Assembly: GCA_016786615.1 (NCBI GenBank) | Contig: JAEUVX010000004.1 | Coordinates: forward strand, 186,001 to 250,000 | Direction: 5' to 3' | DNA from: Flavipsychrobacter sp. | Lineage (GTDB): Bacteria; Bacteroidota; Bacteroidia; Chitinophagales; Chitinophagaceae | Length of the DNA stretch: 64,000 nt | Shown here: positions 8,849 through 17,304 of the stretch, in pieces | Position numbering within the stretch: the stretch's first letter is position 1 | Layout of the letters: every line of letters begins with the position of its first letter | Position numbers and translations under genes: made by a program | The notes under the pieces: generated by a model | Database searches by the model: none | Told to the model about the DNA's origin: nothing | The model's input: the letters and a program-made list of their open reading frames with translations, nothing else

Positions 8849-9277
8849 ATGCAGAACACTGACATTTATCTGATTTTTAACGGAGACTGTGAGGCAGCCT
8901 TCAAATTTTACAAAACCGTTTTCGGTGGCGAGTTTATCGCTACACAACGCTATGGCGAAATGCCGGGAAGCGACAAAATGAAACCAGAGGACTATAGCAA
9001 AATAATGCACATGTCGCTAAAGCTGACACCTGCTACAACGCTGATGGGTTCGGACATTATTGCTAAAGACCACATGGTGTTTGTACAAGGCAATAACTAC
9101 CATATATGCCTGAATGCCGATAGTGAAAAAGAAGCAGACAGGCTGTTTGATGCCCTCTCTGCGGATGGCAAAATAGAAATGCCTATGAACAAAACCTTCT
9201 GGGGTGCATACTTCGGTATGTGCTGCGATAGCTTTGGCACGCAATGGATGATTAGTTTTTCACAGCCACAACCATAG
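8849..9277 (+). CDS. VOC-superfamily protein, PhnB-like
   Basis: The 142-residue product from the ATG at 8849 is a paralogue of the 219-668 protein. It shares the N-terminal strand-helix (IYLIFNGDCEAAFKFYKTVF), the HMSLKL centre and the WGAYFGMCCDSFGTQWMISF tail. The start at 8807 is a poorer choice because it precedes the -7 box. First gene of a three-gene operon, 4 bp before the DoxX-like gene and opposite the GlxA-type regulator. The substrate is unknown. Confidence 0.88.
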   Translation: MQNTDIYLIFNGDCEAAFKFYKTVFGGEFIATQRYGEMPGSDKMKPEDYSKIMHMSLKLTPATTLMGSDIIAKDHMVFVQGNNYHICLNADSEKEADRLFDALSADGKIEMPMNKTFWGAYFGMCCDSFGTQWMISFSQPQP

Positions 9278-9281
9278 TATT

Positions 9282-9668
9282 ATGGCAAACAGGAAGATAA
9301 GAATCGCATACCGGGTAGTGTTGGTGTTGCTGACGATAGGTATACTCTTTTCGGCAGTGCCGGGGGTGTTAGAGTTGCCCTACGCAGTAGCACACTTCAC
9401 ACAGGTGCTGAAGCTACCGGAATACCTTTTAGGCTTTATCAGCGGCATAAAGTTAATGGGGTTGGTAGCACTGTACCTGCCCGGTTTTTATAAGCTGAAA
9501 GAGTGGGTATTTGCCGGCTTTATGTTTGACCTGATAGGGGCATGGTTTTGCAATTTTGCAGCTACAGGATCGTTTGTAGCAGCTATGCCCGTACTCATAT
9601 ACATTGCCCTGCTGTTATTGCTTTACAAGCTATACAATAAAGTACGCGCTGTGGCAGTTGCATCATAA
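9282..9668 (+). CDS. DoxX-like integral membrane protein
   Basis: This 128-residue protein has four hydrophobic segments (about residues 8-28, 45-65, 70-90 and 98-118) with the DoxX-like pattern FISGIKLMGLVALYLPGFYKLKEW before the third helix. It starts 4 bp after the VOC stop codon, so the two are co-expressed. Small DoxX-like proteins often sit in operons with VOC or redox proteins in Bacteroidota; the biochemical role is not known. Confidence 0.82.
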   Translation: MANRKIRIAYRVVLVLLTIGILFSAVPGVLELPYAVAHFTQVLKLPEYLLGFISGIKLMGLVALYLPGFYKLKEWVFAGFMFDLIGAWFCNFAATGSFVAAMPVLIYIALLLLLYKLYNKVRAVAVAS

Positions 9669-9684
9669 TAAAACATGTTTCTCT

Positions 9685-10254
9685 ATGTCGTTTCAAGCAT
9701 ACATCGATAATATAAAAGCTAAAACAGGCAAGACGCCGGAAGACTTCAGAAAGCTGGCTGAAAAAAAAGGCTTGTTGAAACCGGGTGTGAAGGCTGGTGA
9801 AATACTCAACTGGCTGAAAGAAGAATACGGGCTGGGACATGGGCACGCTATGGCGATATATACCGTATTCAAAGGACTGAAAGAAGCTAAGAAAGATGTA
9901 AAGGGAATGCTTGCAAAACACTTTGGCGGAGAAAAAGAAAAGTGGCGGCCTGCTTATGATGCGATGATGAAAAAAATAAACAGCTTCGGCAGTGATGTAG
10001 GAACAGATATAGTGATAAGCTACATAAGCTTGCTGCGTGGCAGCCGAAGGTTTGCCATCATACAGGTTACAAAAGATAAGCTGATGATAGGGCTGAAACT
10101 GAAAGGCATATCGCCCGGAGACAGGTACGAGCCCGCAGGGAACTGGAATGCCATGATGACCCATAAGGTAGCGATTATATCCTCTCAGGAAATAGACAAA
10201 GACTTGTATGATAAGCTGCTTAAAGCATACGAGCAAGCAATCGCTGCTAAATAG
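9685..10254 (+). CDS. DUF4287/DUF5655 domain protein
   Basis: The start at 9685 gives a 189-residue protein. The N-terminal 70 residues (MSFQAYIDNIKAKTGKTP and LKEEYGLGHGHAMAIY) are DUF4287. The rest (KINSFGSDVGTDIVISYISLLR to the end) is the DUF5655 fold of short cytosolic proteins. It follows the DoxX-like gene by 16 bp and ends the operon. Function unknown. Confidence 0.85.
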   Translation: MSFQAYIDNIKAKTGKTPEDFRKLAEKKGLLKPGVKAGEILNWLKEEYGLGHGHAMAIYTVFKGLKEAKKDVKGMLAKHFGGEKEKWRPAYDAMMKKINSFGSDVGTDIVISYISLLRGSRRFAIIQVTKDKLMIGLKLKGISPGDRYEPAGNWNAMMTHKVAIISSQEIDKDLYDKLLKAYEQAIAAK

Positions 10255-10257
10255 CAG

Positions 10258-10285
10258 AAGCCGCCTTCGTGCGGCTTTTGTTTAT
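10258..10285 (+). terminator. Rho-independent terminator
   Basis: AAGCCGC-cttcgt-GCGGCTT (10258-10277) followed by TTGTTTATT ends the three-gene operon. Confidence 0.85.
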
Positions 10286-10325
10286 TATGAAAAGAGTGTG
10301 AAAAAACCGTCTTAGCCTGCTATTA

Positions 10326-11060
10326 TCATTTAATCACTATCCTGCCCGATGTGCTTTTGCTGCCCGCTGCAATCGTATAATAATACATCCCCGTTGCCCA
10401 AAATGCTGTTGGTATAGTTGCTTGATGTGTATCTGTAAGCAACTGCCTGTGTACTACAGCCCCCATATTGTTTGTAATTGTAAGTGTAGCATTGAGTTTG
10501 TCAGTAGCTGTTATGTTTACAATATCCGTTGCGGGATTGGGGTAGATGCGGATATTGTTTTGCAACGCCATGTTGTTGACTGCAGATGTAATATTGCCCG
10601 TATTGTATAGCACATAAACAATAGCACTGTCTGCTGGATTATCATTATTGAAGAATGTGTATGATACCAGGTATTTGCCCGGTGTGTGGTTTTCTTTGAT
10701 ATACCTGTACTGCCCTTTGAAGCTGCTGTCTGCATCCATCGGTGTCAGCGATACGGTAACAGGCGCAACATATACATCGGGTGTATAACAATGCTGCTCG
10801 AAACAGATTGCATGGTCTGCATTAGTATCTGTACTCAGCTCTGCTTTTTTCACCAGCAGGTTGATAGTTGCACTTGTATTGTTTTGTGCATAGAGCTTAC
10901 AATCAATTTCGGTGTAGGGAGGTTTTTGTGTAAACTCCGGTGCATACTCCAGCGTATCATTATTTATTACTATTCCTTTATGGTCTCTTACAAGTATGTT
11001 TTGCGCATTAGCATTCATAGCAAACAGGAAAGTCAAAATAATGGTTACAGGAATTTTCAT
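10326..11060 (-). CDS. Secreted protein with T9SS sorting domain
   Basis: The 244-residue protein has a signal peptide ending in NANAQ. A domain of about 135 residues follows with an Ig-like strand pattern (ATINLLVKK, PGKYLVSYTFF) and a cysteine pair in HAICFEQHCYTP. The type A sorting domain is IRIYPNPATDIVNI to the end (RIVIK). No catalytic motif is visible. Exported by Sec and T9SS; cargo role unknown. Confidence 0.8.
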   Translation of the reverse strand: MKIPVTIILTFLFAMNANAQNILVRDHKGIVINNDTLEYAPEFTQKPPYTEIDCKLYAQNNTSATINLLVKKAELSTDTNADHAICFEQHCYTPDVYVAPVTVSLTPMDADSSFKGQYRYIKENHTPGKYLVSYTFFNNDNPADSAIVYVLYNTGNITSAVNNMALQNNIRIYPNPATDIVNITATDKLNATLTITNNMGAVVHRQLLTDTHQATIPTAFWATGMYYYTIAAGSKSTSGRIVIK

Positions 11061-11140
11061 CTTATTGGTTTATGTACCGTAAGTTAGCTCAAATAAACGG
11101 CCTGAAAATCCCCCAAACAGGTGTACCCCTTTTTTGAGGG

Positions 11141-11596
11141 TTATACCTCAAACGCATACTTCACATGGCTCCAGAAAGCATCGAGGGCTATGATGCGTGG
11201 TTTGAAGAAAGAGATAAGTGCGGGCCAGTCTTCCTGTTTCATGATGTTGATACCGCTTGCCGTTGTGCCGATGCGGCTGTATGTTTTGCCGTATGCATCC
11301 TGCACATCCTGCTGCCATGTCCACACTTCATTCAGTTCGTTATGCAGCAATGTTTTTAGTTGTTGCAATTGTGTATAGTGTTGTTGGCGCATGGTAGCAT
11401 CGGGGTGAGAAAGTACAATGCTGATGCCTGCATGTTGGGTGTCTGCATCCATTTTAAAAGCAATACCTTGTATGCCTGTTTTATAATTCACCCAGTTTAC
11501 ACGTTCGCCATCGGCAGGTAGTACGGGTTGCATATACCTCCCGAAAGTAGTCCAGAATGTTTCTTTGAGTTTCGCCGCCTCTTGCCTGCTATACAT
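11141..11596 (-). CDS. DUF4268 domain protein
   Basis: The ATG at 11596 gives 151 residues beginning MYSRQEAAKLKETFWTTFG, the usual start of DUF4268 proteins; the frame is open another 42 bp. Core motifs are GIQGIAFKMDADTQHAGISI and WPALISFFKPRIIALDAFW. The family is short, cytosolic and uncharacterised; similar domains are found at the ends of some nuclease-like proteins. It stands alone, convergent with nothing and divergent from the repeat protein at 11751. Confidence 0.8.
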   Translation of the reverse strand: MYSRQEAAKLKETFWTTFGRYMQPVLPADGERVNWVNYKTGIQGIAFKMDADTQHAGISIVLSHPDATMRQQHYTQLQQLKTLLHNELNEVWTWQQDVQDAYGKTYSRIGTTASGINIMKQEDWPALISFFKPRIIALDAFWSHVKYAFEV

Positions 11597-11750
11597 GGCT
11601 GCAAGATAGGGAATGTGTGTTGGGGAAGGAATGCACACTACGGCGAAATAACAATTAACTACTGGTTAATATGAAATGCATTTTAATTCCTGTTTAATTT
11701 AATCTAAGTATTAATTACAGTAATTTTAATGTTACAAATCCTCCCTTGTT

Positions 11751-13400
11751 ATGCGTACACTCTTTACTTTGTTGATATGTATTGTTGCATTGCAAACACA
11801 TGCACAAGCCCCGATAGTTTTCTGGAATTATAATATTAATACACCTACCGGCAGAAGTTCGAACCCGGGTGGTTTTACAAACCTGAACGGCAAAATCATT
11901 TTCAGTGCATATACCGACGATTTAGGTTATGAGTTGTGGATGACAGATGGCAGCGGTGTGCAATTATTAAAAGACTTAAGCCAGCATAGCTCCAGCCCAA
12001 TGGGATTTACGGAGTATGGTGGTAAACTTTTTTTCGCGGCCAACGACCCTAATAATTATGGAACTGAACTATGGGTAACGGATGGTACTTCTTCAGGCAC
12101 AGGATTATTTATTGACATTAATCCCGGGCACAGTTCTTCGTCTATAGGGCAATTAATCAATTACAATGGTAAACTTTACTTTACTGCAACTAATGGTACT
12201 ACAAACGGAGCGGGGCTATGGGTATCAGATGGTACGGTTGCGGGTACTCAAATACTGAAAAACATCAATCCTATAAACGGAGCTTCAGCTATTCAAAACT
12301 TTACAGCGTTTAACGGCAAACTTTACTTTAGCGCAAATGATGGCACAAACGGAAATGAACTGTGGGTAACGGATGGTACAGCAGCGGGCACTGTAATGGT
12401 TCATGATATTAATCCCGGCCCGGGCAACAGTTCACCTGCTTTATTCACAGTAGCCGGCACTGAAATGTATTTCAGAGCTACAACACCTGCAACCGGCAAC
12501 GAATTGTGGAAGACAGATGGTACTGCCGCAGGTACAGTAATGGTTAAAGACATTAACCCCGGCGCGGGCAACGGATATTGGAGCAGTATGGTAAGCTATA
12601 ATGGTAAAATGTATTTTGGTGGAAATGATGGCACTACCGGTATAGAACTATGGGAAACGGATGGCACTACAGCAGGTACATTCATGCTAAAAGAATTAAG
12701 CCCCGGTACTAATGGTGGCGAGCCTTTTTACTTTACAGAATATAAAGGCAAATTGTACTTCTCCGGCAAAGACAATGGTTACGACCGCGAATTGTGGTGT
12801 ACAGATGGTACTGCAGCAGGCACTACAAAGGTTATAGATCTTTTGCCCGGCGTTAATGGCAGTAACCCTGAAGATTTTAAAGTATATAAAAACCACCTGT
12901 ATTTTAGTGCACAAAGCACATTGGGCGACAGGCAAGTACATCGTACAGATGGCACTGCCGCCGGTACAGCCATGTTTAAACCAGCCGGCGCTAATCATAC
13001 AGACCCACTGCTGACTACTTCAGGGTTTTACCTGCACCCCAACGATTCCACACTGTATTTTCCGGCTTATTATATAAACGGTGATGCAGCAGAGCTATGG
13101 TCGCTGAAAGACACCACAGGTACAAGCACAGGTGGCGGTACAAACATCAACGCTGTAGCACTGCACGATGCATTCAGCATCTTCCCTAATCCCAACAAGG
13201 GAGTATTTACATTGCAAATAGATAATACCAATTTTAAAAACGCAAGTGTGCAGGTATGTGATATGGCAGGAAGGGAAGTATATCAATCAAACATCGCACA
13301 GTCAGTATCACAAATAAAACTCAACCAGCCCGCAGGCATATACCTCGTAAAAATATTGGTAGATAACGCAGTACTGACGAAACGGATAACGATAGAATAG
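11751..13400 (+). CDS. Secreted ELWxTDGTxxGT-repeat protein with T9SS domain (copy 1)
   Basis: The 549-residue protein has a signal peptide (ending QTHAQ) and about eight repeats of 45-50 residues. Each has an ELWVTDGTAAGT-type turn, a VMVKDINPG strand and a KLYFSANDG strand; this layout is typical of secreted beta-propeller proteins. A type A sorting domain closes it (SIFPNPNKGVFTLQI, VQVCDMAGREVY, RITIE). It is expected outside the cell, anchored or released by T9SS. Two close paralogues lie at 19752 and 24934. No enzyme motif was found; adhesion or binding is inference. Confidence 0.85.
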   Translation: MRTLFTLLICIVALQTHAQAPIVFWNYNINTPTGRSSNPGGFTNLNGKIIFSAYTDDLGYELWMTDGSGVQLLKDLSQHSSSPMGFTEYGGKLFFAANDPNNYGTELWVTDGTSSGTGLFIDINPGHSSSSIGQLINYNGKLYFTATNGTTNGAGLWVSDGTVAGTQILKNINPINGASAIQNFTAFNGKLYFSANDGTNGNELWVTDGTAAGTVMVHDINPGPGNSSPALFTVAGTEMYFRATTPATGNELWKTDGTAAGTVMVKDINPGAGNGYWSSMVSYNGKMYFGGNDGTTGIELWETDGTTAGTFMLKELSPGTNGGEPFYFTEYKGKLYFSGKDNGYDRELWCTDGTAAGTTKVIDLLPGVNGSNPEDFKVYKNHLYFSAQSTLGDRQVHRTDGTAAGTAMFKPAGANHTDPLLTTSGFYLHPNDSTLYFPAYYINGDAAELWSLKDTTGTSTGGGTNINAVALHDAFSIFPNPNKGVFTLQIDNTNFKNASVQVCDMAGREVYQSNIAQSVSQIKLNQPAGIYLVKILVDNAVLTKRITIE

Positions 13401-13404
13401 TGCT

Positions 13405-13447
13405 GATAACAATAATCCCTGTACGATGTGCAGGGATTATTGTTATC
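13405..13447. terminator. Rho-independent terminator with 17-bp stem
   Basis: A perfect 17-bp inverted repeat (13405-13421 with 13431-13447, core AATAATCCCTG/CAGGGATTATT, 9-nt loop) lies 5 bp after the stop codon of the repeat protein. Confidence 0.85.
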
Positions 13448-13466
13448 GGGTGGTTTTGTTTGGTGC

Positions 13467-13538
13467 CAAGATGTTCTGCAAGGCATCTTGAATAACACAG
13501 ATGAATTACCTTTAGCCAATGAGGCGGAAAAACTACCG
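13467..13538. repeat. 72-bp direct repeat, copy 1
   Basis: This copy is 70/72 identical to 14008-14079. It contains a hairpin (CAAGATG...CATCTTG), a -7-like box TACCTTTA and the first codons (ATGAGGCGG) of the gene at 13519. Confidence 0.95.
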
Positions 13539-13995
13539 AAACAGAAGCCAGGCTAAGCGCATATATAAATGGGTTAACGACACAATAAGAAGTAAAGTAT
13601 GGGACAACGACCTGCATATTGATGTAGTTAACAGACGGTATGATTTGGGTAAACATCAATATCTGTGGATAGATAGTGCAGTTGCTTATTATCTTATTGC
13701 AAAACAATATGTAGAAAAACAGGAATTGCCATTTCAGGTAATACTTGTTATAGAATTGGAATACAAGGATGTTATTGGTGATTACCCGGTATATAGTAAA
13801 CAAGAGCTTGAAAAGGAATTGTGCAATACACCGCCGTCATTATACTTGTATAAAAAGGATGAAATCAGCAACCATTTAAACGAAATGAAAGAGTTGCCGA
13901 ACTTCTTATTGTCTGATGTCAACACCAAGCTGTATTACTATCAGAGAGTTGATGAAGAGTGTAGTGAGGTGGACAGGTGGATGTATTTGGTTTAG
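13519..13995 (+). CDS. Orphan protein bounded by direct repeats
   Basis: This 158-residue protein matches no family I recognise. It is basic at the N-terminus (RRKNYRNRSQAKRIYKW), then mixed alpha/beta with aromatic, charged segments (VILVIELEYKDVIGDYPVYS, SLYLYKKDEISNHLNEMKEL) and a C-terminal acidic patch (VDEECSEVD). There is no signal peptide or membrane segment. Promoter, start codon and first seven codons lie inside the 72-bp repeat that recurs just after the stop. This suggests a duplication whose second copy has been lost. The ATG follows TACCTTTA by four bases, so the transcript may be nearly leaderless. Confidence 0.6.
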   Translation: MRRKNYRNRSQAKRIYKWVNDTIRSKVWDNDLHIDVVNRRYDLGKHQYLWIDSAVAYYLIAKQYVEKQELPFQVILVIELEYKDVIGDYPVYSKQELEKELCNTPPSLYLYKKDEISNHLNEMKELPNFLLSDVNTKLYYYQRVDEECSEVDRWMYLV

Positions 13996-14007
13996 TATTT
14001 CGCTGTT

Positions 14008-14079
14008 CAAGATGTTCTGCAAGGCATCTTGAATAACACAGATGAATTATCTTTAGCCAATGAGGCGGGAAAACTACCG
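14008..14079. repeat. 72-bp direct repeat, copy 2
   Basis: Second copy, 541 bp downstream. It keeps the hairpin, a better -7 box (TATCTTTA) and the ATGAGGCGG start. After a 20-bp gap relative to copy 1 a further GCATATATA matches, then the frame stops after 17 codons. It reads as the remnant of a second copy of the gene at 13519 and may now act as promoter for the lipoprotein at 14132. Confidence 0.9.
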
Positions 14080-14131
14080 CATATATATTCTTTGGCACAG
14101 AATATGTTGAACTTAAAACAAAATCTTCACG

Positions 14132-14521
14132 ATGAAAAACTTGTTTATAATGATTGTTGTATTTGCAGCTGCTATCAGTAGTTCTGTAATATTGACATCC
14201 TGTAAAAAGAAAGAAACTGATAAAACAATATACGGGACAATCTATCATAAGGATAGCACTTCAGTTCCTATTGCAAATACCTCTTTTTCAGTGCATGTAA
14301 GTTATAAATATGGTTATCCAAGCAAAGAAAGTAATACGGCATATACTTTTTCTACTGATGCAAACGGGTATTTTAATGCAAAATATAAATCACCAAAACA
14401 AGCAAGTATCCACTTAACATATATCGGCCAATCGTTCAATGATAGTTATTTTTGGTCTGGTACAAGTTCTAAAATGGGAGGTGATTTTAATGCAGGTAAA
14501 ATTTATGCCCCGAAACATTAA
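14132..14521 (+). CDS. Lipoprotein with carboxypeptidase-regulatory-like domain
   Basis: The 129-residue product has a lipoprotein signal (VILTSC, Cys at about residue 24) followed by KKKETDKTIYGTIYHKDSTSVPIANTSF and YTFSTDANGYFNAKY. This is the beta-sandwich pattern of CarboxypepD_reg/transthyretin-like domains. It ends in FNAGKIYAPK. The layout matches the lipoprotein at 27672 (SCKK, YTYTTDSNGTFQV, DAGTIEI), so the two are diverged paralogues. Anchored in the outer membrane or periplasmic face; role unknown. Confidence 0.7.
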   Translation: MKNLFIMIVVFAAAISSSVILTSCKKKETDKTIYGTIYHKDSTSVPIANTSFSVHVSYKYGYPSKESNTAYTFSTDANGYFNAKYKSPKQASIHLTYIGQSFNDSYFWSGTSSKMGGDFNAGKIYAPKH

Positions 14522-14593
14522 ATGATTATTATGCAAACCTGCTATCGTTGTTCTTGGTGAATAACACCAACAATAGCACAAAAGTTAACTGCA

Positions 14594-15121
14594 TCATTCA
14601 ATACGCACCTGCATGGCAAATAACAGGCGATGTACATTGAAACGGTAAGGTCCATCGTACGAAATATAGCTACGGCAATACTTTGCACCGACAAATACCG
14701 CATTCCACATATACATACCTGCGGTCAGTTCAGACATCAGATTGGAACGCACACCTGCATATCTTGTATAGCTTTCAACCTGTACAGAAGGGCCTGCGGT
14801 TAATGAAGCCCTGAAAGACAATTGTTTGTTTAATGGCGTAGCATACAACGCACCACCTTGCAATACAAAACCAAGCAAGCTTTCTGTTGATTTATCTGCC
14901 ATAAAACGGAAACCGCCTGTAAAACTAAAGCCTTGCTGCTTATGATGATATACTACATCGCCCGTCAGCATACCCGAGTACTGTGGTTTTTCAGGTACGC
15001 CTGTACCTGTTCTTATGCCACCACCAAAAGAGGCTCCTATTTCTGCATGAGATTTACTATCGTCTCCCTGTGCTATGCATGTGCATGGGAGTAAAAACAA
15101 AAGGGCTATGAGGTATTTCAT
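14594..15121 (-). CDS. Small outer-membrane beta-barrel-like protein
   Basis: The start at 15121 gives 175 residues with a signal peptide (KYLIALLFLLPCTCIAQ). Alternating hydrophobic strands follow (FSFTGGFRFMADK, LSFRASLTAGPSVQVES, NAVFVGAKYCRSYI), with a C-terminal LFAMQVRIE. The strand pattern and length fit a small outer-membrane barrel of 8-10 strands. Similar-sized proteins with related ends lie at 38975, 44139 and 48818. The frame continues to 15190 without signal character. Function unknown. Confidence 0.65.
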   Translation of the reverse strand: MKYLIALLFLLPCTCIAQGDDSKSHAEIGASFGGGIRTGTGVPEKPQYSGMLTGDVVYHHKQQGFSFTGGFRFMADKSTESLLGFVLQGGALYATPLNKQLSFRASLTAGPSVQVESYTRYAGVRSNLMSELTAGMYMWNAVFVGAKYCRSYISYDGPYRFNVHRLLFAMQVRIE

Positions 15122-15219
15122 AAAGTCTATTCGGGTTGCAATATTATAGCATTTCCAAGAAACACGCCAGAGCTCATCATACTTAGGCAAAACAAAATAG
15201 TGATTACCTTTACGACTCT

Positions 15220-15648
15220 ATGTATCGCTTTGTCTACTATTTCATTTACAAATTTCAACGTACAAAAGAGGATGACTATTCTTCAAGGTATTTAGCATCT
15301 TTATCTGTATTCATAACAATTGTCTTCCATCTATTTTTCATCACAAGTTGTGCAAGGTTTTTTTTCAATTTTAACGGCAAACTATTCATCTTTAGTGAAG
15401 ATAACCTAACAAACAAACTAATACAGGTTGCCATATCTATTCCTTTTATCCTACTGACAAACCTATACTTCAACAAGAAAAGGGCAGAGAAAATCATTGA
15501 TAATTTTGACGATGCTTATTATTCTGGAAAGATGAGTTATGTATTTTCCGCAGTAAACATTTTATTGTTCTTCCTCATTACAATTGCACCAATAGCTATC
15601 GGAGCATATTTAATCAATCATTCTGCGATGATACTGGAACGTCAATAA
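15220..15648 (+). CDS. Small integral membrane protein, unknown
   Basis: This 142-residue protein has three hydrophobic segments (about residues 25-48, 65-82 and 108-132) and an amphipathic charged stretch YFNKKRAEKIIDNFDDAYY between the second and third. A TACCTTTA box ends seven bases before the ATG. It is tail to tail with oxyR, with 3 bp between the stop codons and no terminator. No family was recognised. Confidence 0.6.
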   Translation: MYRFVYYFIYKFQRTKEDDYSSRYLASLSVFITIVFHLFFITSCARFFFNFNGKLFIFSEDNLTNKLIQVAISIPFILLTNLYFNKKRAEKIIDNFDDAYYSGKMSYVFSAVNILLFFLITIAPIAIGAYLINHSAMILERQ

Positions 15649-15651
15649 CCC

Positions 15652-16587
15652 CTATATCATCACCATCTCTTTATTCTTTGTGCTTTTCATTTCGGCGGGT
15701 ATGTTGTCCAGTATTTCCTGCTTCAGGGCTTCTACCAGTTTCTCTTTTACAAAGTGGCGGAAGGTGACGATGCTTATCTCGCGCACCGGTGCCGGAGATT
15801 TGAAATGGCGTACCCGGTTGTGCTGCGCCCTGCCCAGGTCGTTCAGTGCCAGTTCGGGTAGTATGGTTATGCCCTGGTTCAGGTCCACAATTTTTTTCAG
15901 CGTCTCTATACTCCCCGATTCAAAGTCGAGCTGGTGCAGTTCTTTTTCCCTGTGTTTCAGTTCGCAGAGGTTCATCACCTGGCTACGCAGGCAGTGTCCT
16001 TCTTCCAGCAGCCACAGGCGGTTGATGTCTATATCGTTTGCCAGCAGGTATTTCTTTTTCAGTAGTTTTTCCTGTGCGCTGGCATATACTACAAACTGCT
16101 CGTAAAACAGTGGCTGCTCTATCAGTGCGGGATTGCTCAGCGGGGTAGCAAGCAGCCCCACATCCAGTGCATATTGCTCCAGCTTTTCGGTAATAGCCTC
16201 GGTGGTCAGCTCGCTTATCTGCAGCTTCACATCGGGGTACTTTTTCATAAAGTTGTTGATGAACAGTGGTATGATGTAAGGCGCCAGTGTGGGTATGATG
16301 CCTATTTTCAATTCTCCGCGTACCAGCCCGCGTTCTTCATTTACTATTTCTTTCAGCCTTGCGGTATCCTGCAATACCTGCTTTGCCTGTGCTATGATGA
16401 GCTTGCCCGTTTCGGTAGGTACTACGGGTTGCTTGCTTCGGTCAAATATTTTTACCTCCAGTTCTTCTTCCAGTTTTTTTATCATCATGCTCAGCGTAGC
16501 CTGTGTTACAAAACATTTTTCAGCTGCCGTTACAAAATGGCGGTGCACATCTACCGCTACTATATACTCCAGTTGTTGCAGGTTCAT
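15652..16587 (-). CDS. oxyR: LysR-family hydrogen-peroxide sensor OxyR
   Basis: The 311-residue protein has an N-terminal LysR helix-turn-helix (TAAEKCFVTQATLSMMIKKLEEEL) and a substrate-binding-type domain with Cys199 and Cys208 in EEGHCLRSQVMNLCEL. These are the spacing and even the numbers of the peroxide-sensing disulfide of E. coli OxyR. Known OxyR proteins activate katG and ahpC when oxidised. Here katG lies divergently 770 bp away across one gene, with OxyR-like sites in between. It overlaps the stop codon of the upstream gene (ATGA). Confidence 0.93.
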   Translation of the reverse strand: MNLQQLEYIVAVDVHRHFVTAAEKCFVTQATLSMMIKKLEEELEVKIFDRSKQPVVPTETGKLIIAQAKQVLQDTARLKEIVNEERGLVRGELKIGIIPTLAPYIIPLFINNFMKKYPDVKLQISELTTEAITEKLEQYALDVGLLATPLSNPALIEQPLFYEQFVVYASAQEKLLKKKYLLANDIDINRLWLLEEGHCLRSQVMNLCELKHREKELHQLDFESGSIETLKKIVDLNQGITILPELALNDLGRAQHNRVRHFKSPAPVREISIVTFRHFVKEKLVEALKQEILDNIPAEMKSTKNKEMVMI

Positions 16588-17141
16588 ATTTCTATAAATG
16601 TCCTCGGTACGGCATCGGTTATAAATCGCAGGTCGAGGAAGTAACAGAGTGTCGCGTTATTGTGTTCCATTACTTCCACTTCCTCCACCTGTTCCTTCTG
16701 CGTTTCTTCCGATACGGTTACTTTTCTGATACCGGTTATCTCAAAATTGTAAAAGATATCGGGTGGGTTGTTGGGGTATTCGTCCAGATTTTCCACCCAT
16801 ATATAATAATCTACCAGCAGGTTTCCCCTGCCTGCTACATAAGTGCCGGGGGTGTACATATCATCCTCGTCATAGCACTCTATATAAAACATCATCCTGC
16901 CCGTGTCTACTACAATGATGGTCTGCCCGTAGTCGTCCATCGGGTGTCTGTACACCACCTCGCCGCAAAAATCGTAGGTCATGTCTTTTTGCTGCCGCAG
17001 GTATTTGTCTTTTGTAAGGTGGATGTACATTTCCTGCAGTTCTGCATAAAACGAAAGGTTTACCTTTTGTCCCTTTTTCAGAAGCGGGTAGGTGCCATCG
17101 CCAATGTACCATTCCTCAAATATTGCACATAAGGTATCCAT
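16584..17141 (-). CDS. Unknown protein co-transcribed with oxyR
   Basis: This 185-residue protein was not recognised. It starts MDTLCAIFEEWYIGDGTYPLLKKGQKVNLSFY and continues with beta-rich acidic sequence (FYIECYDEDDMYTPGTYVAGRGNLLVDYYIWVEN) and an acidic coil-like stretch (SEETQKEQVEEVEVME). There is no signal peptide. Its stop overlaps the oxyR start by 4 bp, so translation is coupled, and it shares the regulated promoter facing katG. This ties it to the peroxide response. Cysteines at 5, 59, 89 and 166 could be redox-active, but that is inference. Confidence 0.7.
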   Translation of the reverse strand: MDTLCAIFEEWYIGDGTYPLLKKGQKVNLSFYAELQEMYIHLTKDKYLRQQKDMTYDFCGEVVYRHPMDDYGQTIIVVDTGRMMFYIECYDEDDMYTPGTYVAGRGNLLVDYYIWVENLDEYPNNPPDIFYNFEITGIRKVTVSEETQKEQVEEVEVMEHNNATLCYFLDLRFITDAVPRTFIEI

Positions 17142-17173
17142 AACGTAAACTTTTGGCAGGCTGAAAAATACTT

Positions 17174-17205
17174 ATAGACAGTATCTATGTAAAGATACAA
17201 ACTAT
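17174..17205. promoter_or_regulatory. Two OxyR-like half-sites between oxyR and katG
   Basis: ATAGACAGTATCTAT (17174-17188) and AAAGATACAAACTAT (17191-17205) each match 9 of 10 fixed positions of the OxyR element ATAGnTnnnAnCTAT. The second overlaps a minus-strand -7 box TATCTTTA (17190-17197) for the oxyR operon, which suggests autoregulation. The two are 17 bp apart start to start rather than the 22 bp of the E. coli tetramer site. Confidence 0.6.
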
Positions 17206-17304
17206 CAGTTTGATTTATACTTATGCAATGTTCATTTTTGTGACGAAATAGAGAAGGATAACCTAAACATGATAATAATCATGCCATCGCTCTTTGTTTC
17301 GCAC

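Noticed and set aside
9595-10236. 213-codon minus-strand frame over the DUF4287 gene
   Set aside because: Shadow frame rich in Phe/Tyr/Cys; the plus-strand protein matches a known family.
11851-11870. TTCGAACCCGGGT as a tRNA T-loop
   Set aside because: It lies inside the coding frame of the repeat protein and has no acceptor or anticodon arms around it.
13321-14248. Two minus-strand frames sharing VVFPPHWLK and IHLCYSRCLAEHL
   Set aside because: The shared peptide is the reverse translation of the 72-bp direct repeat; both frames lie opposite better-supported genes.
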